Source: Nocardioidaceae bacterium | Lineage (GTDB): Bacteria > Actinomycetota > Actinomycetes > Propionibacteriales > Nocardioidaceae | Length of the DNA: 64,000 bases | Direction: 5' to 3' | Assembly: GCA_030447585.1 (NCBI GenBank) | Contig: JAUJOO010000004.1 | Span: forward strand, 84,448 to 148,447 | Shown: in pieces, positions 57,117-64,000 of the stretch | How positions within the stretch are numbered: position 1 is the stretch's first letter | Layout: each line of letters begins with the position of its first letter | Made by a program: the position numbers and the translations under genes | The notes under the pieces: model-generated | Seen by the model: the letters and a program-made list of their open reading frames with translations, nothing else | Told to the model about the DNA's origin: nothing | Database searches by the model: none

Positions 57117-57224
57117 CCGCCCCCACCCTCCCTGCACCCTGCGGGCTTATCGCGTACGGCGCCGACCCGACACCGCCACCTCGCTCATATTCGATGCGGC
57201 TGCAGTGAGCGCGGCGCGTCAGCG

Positions 57225-57698
57225 TTATGGGAGGCGGCGGGTGCCGGTGTGATCGACGACGAAGTATCGGCCGTGGGGAGATCGCCAGATGAAGATGCCG
57301 GGATAGGGCTGTTTGACCTGCCATCGGCCATGAGTCTTGACCCGATGGTGAAACCTGACGAAGGGTCCGAGGTTGCCGATGCGGGTCTGGCCGGGTGGTC
57401 CACCCTTGTCGGGTGCGACGTACGGGACGCTGTGGTCAATGTCTTGTTTGCGGCTGGTGTTGGCGGAGAACGGGAATACGTCCGCCGGAGTCATCAAGTG
57501 GACGGCTTCGCGGAACCGGTCGGGGACCTCGTAGCTGTCGACCGGTGTCATCGCCTCGGGAAGAACGACCGGTTTCACCGTGACGTTGCAGTGACGAAGC
57601 CACCTCTTGGTCTGATCCAAGGTGACCGGTCCAATGTCTTCGACCCGGGCCACCCCGGCTGTGTCTCGCAGCAGCGCTTCCCGGCTGATATCTATCAA
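57225..57698 (-). pseudogene. DUF222-type HNH endonuclease, C-terminal fragment
   Basis: 157 residues matching only the C-terminal part of the DUF222/HNH family common in Nocardioides and related to mycobacterial REP13E12 proteins. The HNH core is seen in QDIDHSVPYVAPDKGGPPGQ, IGNLGPFVRFHHRVKTHGRW and IWRSPHGRYFVVDHTGTRRL. The DUF222 N-terminal half is missing; the frame opens with only a TTG overlapping the GNAT stop. Intact relatives are several hundred residues long, so this is a 5'-truncated remnant of a mobile-type gene. Confidence 0.75.
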
Positions 57699-58471
57699 AC
57701 AGCCAAGTTGTAAAGACGAGTTTCGCCGTAGGACTCAAACCCCAATCGGGTCAGGATCGGCTTGGATGTGTCACTTCGGGCGTGCACTAGCGCGAGGCGG
57801 GCTCCATGGTCGTGCGCCACCCGCAAGCGCTCGCGCACGGTCGAGCGGTATCCGCCGAGGCCCCGCAACTCTGGTAGGACGCATCCCCCATACAGCCGGG
57901 CGACATCAGCAACGATCTGGCATCCAGCGGTCGCGAACGGCCTGCGGTCAAGATGGGCGACTACCCGGAAGCCTCCTTGGTCGTCTAACGGGTGCCCGAG
58001 AGACAGAAGTTGGCCATTCCGCCGTTCGCCGGATGAAGGAGTGCCTCCCCAGACGACAGCAGCAACTCTTTCGGCATCGTCCAGGCCCTGGGCGTTCGTG
58101 ACCACTATGTTGTCGACATCATCCGGCACCGGGATCTCCGGAGGGCCCTGCGACATGTCGTAAGCCAGGATGTCGGCAACCTCCGCGAGGGTGGCGCCGC
58201 TGTGCAAGAGCAGCCTCTGAAGATCGGCCGGCTCGGTATCGGGCGCTACCCACCAGCTCACAGTCTCGCGTCCGCGACTCCGCGCCTCAGCAGAAACTGC
58301 AGTTACTGCCGCGGCAGGGTTAGTGACGCCGGCAGGCATCGCGTAGAAGCCCATTCGCGCCCACTCTGGGTAGTCGATGACGGGGACATCACCAATCTGC
58401 AGTGCTTCAGCGCCTGGCGGGATCCATTGCCAGGCACGAGAGGCTTTGAGCACCTGGTCGCTTGTCCACAT
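57695..58471 (-). CDS. GNAT-family N-acetyltransferase
   Basis: A 258-residue protein with an acetyl-CoA-binding GNAT core near residues 190-245 (ARLYGGCVLPELRGLGGYRS then TVRERLRVAHDHGARLALVH and ILTRLGFESYGETRLYNL). The N-terminal 120 residues look like a second, degenerate GNAT half. The acceptor is unknown. ATG 58471 sits inside a 16-bp perfect palindrome. It appears intact, unlike both neighbours in this island. Confidence 0.75.
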   Translation of the reverse strand: MWTSDQVLKASRAWQWIPPGAEALQIGDVPVIDYPEWARMGFYAMPAGVTNPAAAVTAVSAEARSRGRETVSWWVAPDTEPADLQRLLLHSGATLAEVADILAYDMSQGPPEIPVPDDVDNIVVTNAQGLDDAERVAAVVWGGTPSSGERRNGQLLSLGHPLDDQGGFRVVAHLDRRPFATAGCQIVADVARLYGGCVLPELRGLGGYRSTVRERLRVAHDHGARLALVHARSDTSKPILTRLGFESYGETRLYNLAV

Positions 58472-58478
58472 GTGGACA
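58463..58478. promoter_or_regulatory. 16-bp perfect palindrome over a start codon
   Basis: TGTCCACATGTGGACA is its own reverse complement, and its centre is the ATG of the GNAT gene. The length is that of a typical dimeric repressor operator; binding there would block initiation. It could also be chance or a hairpin at the mRNA start. Confidence 0.4.
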
Positions 58479-58534
58479 TGCTCCCACGAGTCAGATCCTG
58501 AAAGTGGCCTCGGGCTCGTACGCCCGCACGCGCC

Positions 58535-58960
58535 TCAGCTGAACGACGCGGCCTGGGTTTGGAATAGGGAAGCGTATTTGCCGTTGCGGCTGAGAAGCTC
58601 TTGGTGCGAGCCGACCTCAACCACCCGCCCCTGGTCGAGCACCACAATCAGAGGCCGTAACGCGCCGTCGACAGGCGATGGGACGCGATAAACGTAATGC
58701 CACCGTCCGCACTCGCCGTGGCGGACCCGCTGGCCATGGCCGCGACCATTTGGTGCTCGGTTTCCGCGTCCAGCGCGGCTGTCGGCTCGTCCATCACGAG
58801 CAGCCGCAGGCCCGGGCCGATTCGCATCAAGCCGCGCGCGAGCGCCACCTTCTCCACTGCCCGCCGGACAACTCCACCCCGTCGGGCCACAAGTCGCCCA
58901 ACTGCGTCTCCAGACCCGCAGTGGACATATCGGCGAGGACAGGTGGCTCAGTCCAGGACG
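58535..58960 (-). pseudogene. ABC transporter ATP-binding domain remnant
   Basis: Only the C-terminal half of an ABC ATPase remains, in three frames. Visible in order: LWPDGVELSGGQW (signature), KVALARGLMRIG, LLVMDEPTAALDAETEH (Walker B and D-loop), FIASHRLST (H-loop), then LIVVLDQGRVVEVGSHQELL and NGKYASLFQTQAASF. Single-base losses near 58851-58857 and 58653-58658 break it. The Walker A half and any membrane domain are absent, so even after repair it could not be a complete transporter. A true pseudogene by truncation. Confidence 0.8.
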
Positions 58961-58983
58961 ACCGAGCTCTCGAGCCGGGCGGC

Positions 58984-59795
58984 TCAGCGGTTCAGGTACC
59001 AGTCGCCGAGCGGGTCTCCCCAGGCGAGCCCGACAAGCGCGCCGAGGAGCATGAACGGGCCGAACGGGTACCGCTTTCGGTCGAACACCTTGAGAGCGAC
59101 AGCAGTCCTCCACCGACGCCGCCGAGCAAGAACCCGGCGTACATGCCGACGAGCACCTCCGGCCAGCCGAGGTATCCGAGCGCGAGGCCCAGCAGGCCAG
59201 ACAGCCGGACGTCCCCGTAGCCGAGGCCTTGGGGATAGATGAACCACATGGCGAAGTAGAAGCCACCCATCGCCAACCAGGCCAGTCCCGAGCGGAGCAG
59301 CGGCTCATGCTCGCCGTCGACCAGCGCGGCGACGCCGAGGAGCACGATGACGACGCCGTAGCTTGGCGCGATGACCCACGTCGGCAGCAGACGGGTCTGC
59401 ACATCGACGTAGGCGAGCACCACCCCGATGACGGCGAGGTAGACCCAGGCGCCGAGCACCGGTTGCCAGCCGATCTGCGCTCCGACCAGGCCGCCGGCGA
59501 CAGTACCGGCCAACGCGAGCTTTGGCGCCAGGCGGGACCGTGCGGCGAGGTCGGCGTACAACGGCTTCGTGAGCACAGCCGGTGCTGGATCGGCGACGAT
59601 GTCGGTGACCAGCGGCTCGTCAGCAGGAGCCGACTCCTCGTCGGCCGAAGCCAGACCAGGCGCGGCCGACTCAGCGGCCGGCGTCTCGGGGTCGGCCACG
59701 GGCTCCGGTATCCGGCCTATCAGCCGGGGGCCGAACCAGCACGCCAGCGCCGTGACCACCGCGGCCAGCAGACCGGCGAGAAGCTCCTCCTGCAC
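58984..59795 (-). CDS. Prepilin peptidase (A24 family), frameshifted
   Basis: ATG 59795. Membrane protein with an N-terminal helix, a Pro/Ala/Glu-rich loop (residues 30-75), then about six helices. The two aspartates of A24 peptidases are in YVDVQTRLLPTWVI and GLGYGDVRLSG. The frame breaks after LLGGVGGGLLS near 59096-59099. One extra base restores ALKVFDRKRYPFGPFMLLGA to the stop at 58984 (270 residues). It lacks the cysteine-rich methylase domain of long PilD proteins. It would cleave prepilin-like leaders for type IV/Tad pili; no pilin genes are in the window. Confidence 0.82.
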
Positions 59796-59846
59796 ACGGG
59801 CGACCTTAGCGGGGACATCTCAAGAGAGTCCGCCGCGCGGCAGGCG

Positions 59847-61441
59847 TCACATGGTGTAGGCCGAGCGGAAGAAGCCGCCCGGGTCGACCTGCTCCTTGAT
59901 CCGACGAAGCCGCGGTAAGTTCTGCCCGTAGTAGGCCTCCAGGGGGCGACCCGGTTCCAGGTAGTTGACGTACGCTCCCGCTGACTGAGCAGCGATGGCT
60001 CGGTGGGCGCTGTTGATCCAGCGCTGGGAGGCGCGGACGGTTTCCGGAGACGGACGCAGGGGCAGTCCGACGTACCACTGGATGCTGGCGAGGTGGTTAC
60101 GCCACGGGAACGCCGTCGCCCGGGCACCTGGGTCCGAGACTGCTCCCGTCAACGGGTCGAGGATGACCGCTACCGGTGGCCCGCCGCTCGCCGCCCGACG
60201 TGCCAGGACGCGCGGCAGCGCAAGGACAGCGTCCGGCTCATCCTCGCCACGACGTCGCTGCCGGCGACGAACGCCTGTCGCGACGACGTCGTCCCACCGG
60301 CGAAGTACCTGACACCGTCCATGAAGGCCTTCCCGAAGGTGGACACGCTGGTCGCCTCCAACCCGACGGCGCGTTCCATGGCTGCCACCTGCGCGTCCTG
60401 GTCTCCTTCGGAGCAGGCTCCGACGATCCGCACCCCGGTCGAGCCGTCGGCCCCTGCCTCAAGGTGCAGGTTGCACCATGCCGACCGGGGCATCGACCGG
60501 GCCCTGGCTGCCCACCCCCGCAGCACCGCGCCGGCTTGGTCCCACCGAAACGACACCAAGAAGACGCCGATCGGTCGGGCCGCATGGGTCCGATAGCTCA
60601 ACGACGTGACGACGCCGAAGTTTCCGCCGCCGCCGCCACGAGTGGCCCACCACAGGTCGCCTTCGCGGCCTGGACCGATGCGCCGGACGGTGCCGTCGGC
60701 GGTGACCATGGTGAGTCCGGTCAAGGCGTCGCAGGTCAACCCGTGGGCCCGATTGTCGATGCCAAGTCCTCCTCCTAGCGTCAACCCGGTCGCCCCGACG
60801 GTGGGACAGGTACCGGTCGGGATGCTCCGGCCGTGTCGCGCCAACGCCGCATGCATGGCGTACAGCTGAGCCCCCGCGCCCACCGTCGCAACGCGGCCCG
60901 CCGGGTCATACCTGATCGCGCGCATGCGTCGTACGTCGATCACGAGTCCGTCGTCGAGGGTGGAGGCCCCGACGTAGGAGTGGCCGCCGGCACGCGGTCG
61001 CGACCGAAGGCCGAACCGCTGCGCGAACAAGATCGTCTCCGACACGTCTGCCGGCCCCGCCGCCTCGACGACCGCGACCGGCCGGGCGTGGTCGAAGCGA
61101 GTGTTGAAGAGCTGCTTCACCTCGGCATAGTCCGGCGCGAAGCGGCTCACGAGATCACCGTCGAGTGAGGCGGCCAACGCACGCCAGTCGGCTTTGCGGG
61201 GCCCGCCGGTCGCGCCGGTGGCAGGACCGCCACGCGGGCCGGCACTGGGACCTGTCCCCGGACCGCTACCGCGACTGCTACTTGTGTCGGTCCCCGCAGC
61301 GCTACGGGGAGCGGTGCCTGTGGTTGGCGCCGGTGCGTTTCGTCGGCTCGGGTCACAGGCCGCGACAGCCGCCGCGGTCAGCGTTGCCGCTGCGCCGCTG
61401 AGGACTCGTCGGCGCGAAACCGAGGGCATGCCCCCGCTCAT
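59847..61441 (-). CDS. Tat-exported FAD-linked oxidase (BBE type), frameshifted
   Basis: ATG 61441 overlaps the aroE stop (ATGA). A twin-arginine signal SRRRVLSGAAATLTAAAVAA ends at a Cys, so the product may be a lipoprotein. A Ser/Gly/Pro linker follows, then the PCMH FAD domain: RPRAGGHSYVGAST (His for covalent FAD) and GLTLGGGLGIDNRAHGLTCD. The berberine-bridge C-terminus is split by a break near 60244-60247. One added G restores VVAEDEPDAVLALPRVLARR and, downstream, GAYVNYLEPGRPLEAYYGQN to 59847 (531 residues). It probably oxidises sugars or alcohols outside the cell; substrate unknown. Confidence 0.83.
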
Positions 61442-62307
61442 GGCCGAGGCGTCGGTAGGGCCGCCTGACGACGGCTCAGCAGAGCGCGCAGACCCGCCCG
61501 GCGCATGGGTTCCAGCGGCGCCTTGGTGCAGCCGGTCATCAGCTCCACCTGGCGGCCCGCCTGGTGCAGCAGCAGCTCGAACCCGCCGATACAGCGATCT
61601 CCGCGGCGGGCGGCGTGGTCGAGAAGCGGCGTGTCCACCGGGTCGTAGATGACGTCGAACACGACGGGTGCGTGCGGCGCCGCAGCCGCCACCAGCCTTT
61701 CCTGCGCCGCCGCCGGGATCGTCGAGACCAGGAGGTCGACGTCGTGGGGGGCTCTGCTCCCCAGCGTGTCGAGCACAAGCTCGACCCCTACCCGCTCCGC
61801 GACGGCGCCGAGATGGCTCGCGCCCCGGGATGAGCGGGCGAGGACGGACACCTTCGTGGCGCCCAGCCCCGCCACCGCGCAGATCGCCGACGCCGCTGTG
61901 GCGCCAGCGCCGAGGACGAGCACGTGCTTGACGTGTCGTACTCCGGCGGCGGTAAGTGCCTCGGTGAAGCCGAAGACGTCGGTGTTGGATCCCGACCACC
62001 CGCCGTCGTCGCGGCGGACGACGGTGTTGACCGCTCCCACCACACCGCCGGCCCAGTCGATGTCCTCGACGTGGTCGACCACGGGCACCTTCAGCGGCAT
62101 CGTCACCGAAAGGCCCACCCAGCGCGGGTCATCGTCGACTCCCGAGAAGAAGGCGTCGAGGGTCTCGACCGTCACGTCGTGGGTGTCGTAGGTCCAGTCG
62201 AGTCCCAGGTCGGCGTACGCCGCCGTGTGGAGCACGGGTGAGAGCGAATGCGCGACCGGGCTCCCGATGACGCCGCAGCGCGGACGCCCGGTCTCGTCAG
62301 CACTCAT
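61438..62307 (-). CDS. aroE: Shikimate dehydrogenase
   Basis: A 289-residue NADP enzyme. Motifs: CGVIGSPVAHSLSPVLHTAA, VGLSVTMPLKVPVVD with the catalytic Lys, GAVNTVVRRDDG, and the Rossmann loop VLVLGAGATAASA. ATG 62307 overlaps the mltG end by 11 bases. The mltG-aroE order is typical for actinobacteria, near the aroC-aroQ cluster that uses its product. Confidence 0.94.
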   Translation of the reverse strand: MSADETGRPRCGVIGSPVAHSLSPVLHTAAYADLGLDWTYDTHDVTVETLDAFFSGVDDDPRWVGLSVTMPLKVPVVDHVEDIDWAGGVVGAVNTVVRRDDGGWSGSNTDVFGFTEALTAAGVRHVKHVLVLGAGATAASAICAVAGLGATKVSVLARSSRGASHLGAVAERVGVELVLDTLGSRAPHDVDLLVSTIPAAAQERLVAAAAPHAPVVFDVIYDPVDTPLLDHAARRGDRCIGGFELLLHQAGRQVELMTGCTKAPLEPMRRAGLRALLSRRQAALPTPRP

Positions 62308-63412
62308 CCGAGGTGGCGCAGTAGGTGTTGTAGACCTCCACGTTGCGAAGGTGCTCCTGGTAGGACCCGGTGAACCTGGTCTGCCCCGTCTTGAGGTTGA
62401 CCGTGACGAAGTAGAGATAGTTCGTGTCGGCCGGTTCGAGGGCGGCTTGGAGTGCCTCGGCACCTGGCGAGTCGATCGGCGTGGGCGGCAGACCGGCGCG
62501 CGTGTAGGTGTTGTATGGCGAGTCGATCTTGCGGAGATCCTCGCCGGCGAGAACCTCTCCGCGGCTGTCGACCGCGTAGTGCAGCGTGGAGTCGAACTGC
62601 AGGGGCATCGGCTCCGCAAGCCGGTTGTAGACGACGCTCGACACCTTGTTCATGTCTGCCGGTCCCGCCTCTGCCTGGATGAGGCTGGCGATGGTGACCA
62701 CGTCCTGCGGGCCGTAGCCGAGCGTCTCGGCTCGCCCCTCGAGGTCCAATGTGTCCGCCTGCTCCTTGAACTTCTCCACCATGGCCTTCAACAGGTCGCC
62801 GGCACCTCTGTTGGGCGGCACGTCGTACGTCGAAGGGAACAGGTAGCCTTCGGCGTCACCCTTGGCATAGTCGGGCAGGTCAAGGCCGGCGGTGTCGGCG
62901 TACGCACGCTCGACCTCCTTCTTGGTGAACGGGGTCTGCTCGACGATGCTCGCCAAGATCTCCTTTGCCCGCAAACCTTCGGGGATCGTCACAGTCGGGT
63001 TGCGGACCAGCGAGCCGGGGTCGACCATGGCGTCGAGCGCGCTCTCAGCAGACATCTTCGACAACAGCTCGTACCGGCCGGCCTGGATGGTGCTTGACCT
63101 GTCGTCGGTGTTAGCCACCGCCGTGAAGGCCTCGACGCTCTTGACGACACCCGCGTCATACAGCTTCTGCGCGATGTCGGCCCCAAGGTCGCCCTTCTCG
63201 ACCCGGATCGTGACCACAGGCTTTTGTCCGTTGCCGCTGTAGTCCTCAGGATCCGCCAAGGTTCCTTTGATCAGGTCGACGCCCTTGACGTACGCGAAGA
63301 CCCCGATGGCGACCACGACAGCCAGCGCTACCAGGACCGCCAGACATCCGCGTACACGCTTATGACGGGTGCGATGGCTGCCCCGGAGTCCGCCGATGCC
63401 GAGGTCACTCAC
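62297..63412 (-). CDS. mltG: Endolytic murein transglycosylase MltG
   Basis: A 371-residue membrane protein: one N-terminal helix (GCLAVLVALAVVVAIGVFAY, residues 22-41), a LysM-like region, then the YceG/MltG catalytic domain with VTIPEGLRAKEIL, AEGYLFPSTYDV, the catalytic Glu in IQAEAGPADMNKVSSVVYNR and DSPYNTYTRAGLPPTPIDSP. It cuts nascent glycan strands to end elongation. The GTG overlaps the ruvX stop (GTGA). Confidence 0.95.
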   Translation of the reverse strand: MSDLGIGGLRGSHRTRHKRVRGCLAVLVALAVVVAIGVFAYVKGVDLIKGTLADPEDYSGNGQKPVVTIRVEKGDLGADIAQKLYDAGVVKSVEAFTAVANTDDRSSTIQAGRYELLSKMSAESALDAMVDPGSLVRNPTVTIPEGLRAKEILASIVEQTPFTKKEVERAYADTAGLDLPDYAKGDAEGYLFPSTYDVPPNRGAGDLLKAMVEKFKEQADTLDLEGRAETLGYGPQDVVTIASLIQAEAGPADMNKVSSVVYNRLAEPMPLQFDSTLHYAVDSRGEVLAGEDLRKIDSPYNTYTRAGLPPTPIDSPGAEALQAALEPADTNYLYFVTVNLKTGQTRFTGSYQEHLRNVEVYNTYCATSDEC

Positions 63413-63918
63413 GACGGCTGGCCCACTTCCTGCCCCGGCGGTCGACCGGTCGACCGCTCGGCGTCAATGGCATGCTGCAGGATGACGACTGCGGCGGCCT
63501 GGTCCACCACCGCGCGCTGCCTACGTCGCAGCCGACCGCGCTCCCGCAACACTCTTTCCGCACTCACCGTAGTCAATCGTTCGTCGACGAGCCGAACCGG
63601 CACCTCTCGTCCGCGGCTGCACAACGTGTCGCGAAGAGCTACTGCGTACAAGATGACCTTGTCAGCCGCGGGGCCGAGGCCGCCACTCAACGAGCGGGGC
63701 AGACCGACCACGATCTCGACGGCGTCGAGCTCCGCCGCCAGGTCAGCCAGCCGGTCGAGATCCCCCTGACCACGAAGCACCGTCTCGACCGGTGTTGCGA
63801 TCAGCCCGTCGGTGTCGCACCGTGCGACGCCGATCCGGACGTCGCCGACGTCGACACCTAGCCGGACCCCCGGTCGAAACCGCGGTCCGCCGTCGATGCC
63901 CGAGGCGACGTCGCTCAA
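63409..63918 (-). CDS. ruvX: Holliday junction resolvase RuvX (YqgF)
   Basis: A 169-residue RNase H-fold protein: RLGVDVGDVRIGVARCDTDG (first Asp), IVVGLPRSLSGGLGPAAD, VRLVDERLTTVSAERVLRER and the last Asp in AVVDQAAAVVILQHAID. It is involved in 16S rRNA end processing or Holliday junction resolution. The start is a TTG overlapping the upstream stop (TTGA). Confidence 0.92.
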   Translation of the reverse strand: MSDVASGIDGGPRFRPGVRLGVDVGDVRIGVARCDTDGLIATPVETVLRGQGDLDRLADLAAELDAVEIVVGLPRSLSGGLGPAADKVILYAVALRDTLCSRGREVPVRLVDERLTTVSAERVLRERGRLRRRQRAVVDQAAAVVILQHAIDAERSTGRPPGQEVGQPS

Positions 63919-64000
63919 GCGTCCTCGACGACGACGCTCGCGATGGCCTGCTCCAGATCGTTGAGCGCCTCCGGTGCCGTGGCTGCCTGGGTGCCGCCGC
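63915..64000 (-). CDS. alaS: Probable alanyl-tRNA synthetase, C-terminal end
   Basis: Only the last 28 codons are in the window: GGTQAATAPEALNDLEQAIA then SVVVEDA and a stop. The Gly-rich start followed by an acidic helix fits the AlaS C-terminal tail, and alaS normally precedes ruvX and mltG in actinobacteria. Too short for certainty. Confidence 0.6.
   Translation of the reverse strand, partial: GGTQAATAPEALNDLEQAIASVVVEDA

Noticed and set aside
1..64000. CRISPR arrays, tRNA or rRNA genes, complete insertion sequences
   Set aside because: No regularly spaced repeats, no convincing cloverleaf with a GGTTCGAATCC-type arm and no transposase were seen by eye; a covariance search would be needed to exclude a tRNA.

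Overview
The window comes from a high-GC actinobacterium. BldD, an actinobacterial-type integration host factor (mIHF), a helicase-dead PriA, frequent GTG/TTG starts and long chains of ATGA/GTGA stop-start overlaps all point that way. The order mihF-gmk-rpoZ-coaBC-metK-priA-def-fmt-rsmB-rpe-rib-hisE-hisG, a DUF6752 coiled-coil protein and a DUF222-type HNH fragment suggest Propionibacteriales, most likely Nocardioidaceae (Nocardioides-like). The taxonomic call is inference.

Layout. 0-5.2 kb: a sulfotransferase cut by the window edge, a coiled-coil partner, a HEAT-repeat protein, a small Arg-rich ORF and a large LAL-type LuxR regulator. 5.2-19.9 kb: an accessory catabolic region. On the minus strand lie an NCS2 purine/pyrimidine permease, a CO-dehydrogenase/xanthine-dehydrogenase-type molybdenum hydroxylase (medium, small, large subunits), a CoxG-like SRPBCC protein and an ATP-dependent hydantoinase/oxoprolinase pair. 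Diverging from it on the plus strand is a DUF2877-FdrA-DUF1116 trio resembling the AllH/AllF/AllG oxamate carbamoyltransferase. 19.9-35.5 kb: a long minus-strand housekeeping block with histidine, riboflavin (FMN riboswitch plus an embedded PnuC/RibM-type transporter), translation, SAM and CoA genes, rpoZ, gmk and mihF. 35.6-40.6 kb: a lineage-specific cluster of six related small membrane-anchored or lipoprotein genes around an 8-TM membrane protein. 40.7-51.0 kb: the pyrimidine operon pyrR-pyrB-pyrC-carA-carB-pyrK-pyrD-pyrF, with a PyrR-binding motif overlapping the pyrR translation start region, divergent from bldD. 51.6-56.9 kb: efp-nusB and aroC-aroK-aroB-aroQ. 57.0-58.96 kb: a small island of decaying genes (HNH fragment, GNAT, ABC ATPase remnant). 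59-64 kb: prepilin peptidase, a Tat-exported FAD oxidase, aroE, mltG, ruvX and the end of a probable alaS.

A quality feature matters for any reader: at least ten apparent indel frameshifts occur, several in genes that should be essential for pyrimidine synthesis (carA once, carB twice). Most look like one base missing from a short C or G run. This fits residual sequencing/assembly error better than decay, although true pseudogenes also exist here (ABC remnant, HNH fragment).

The two most interesting regions are the heterocycle-catabolism divergon with its AllFGH-like module, and the six-member secreted paralog family with two conserved cysteines.
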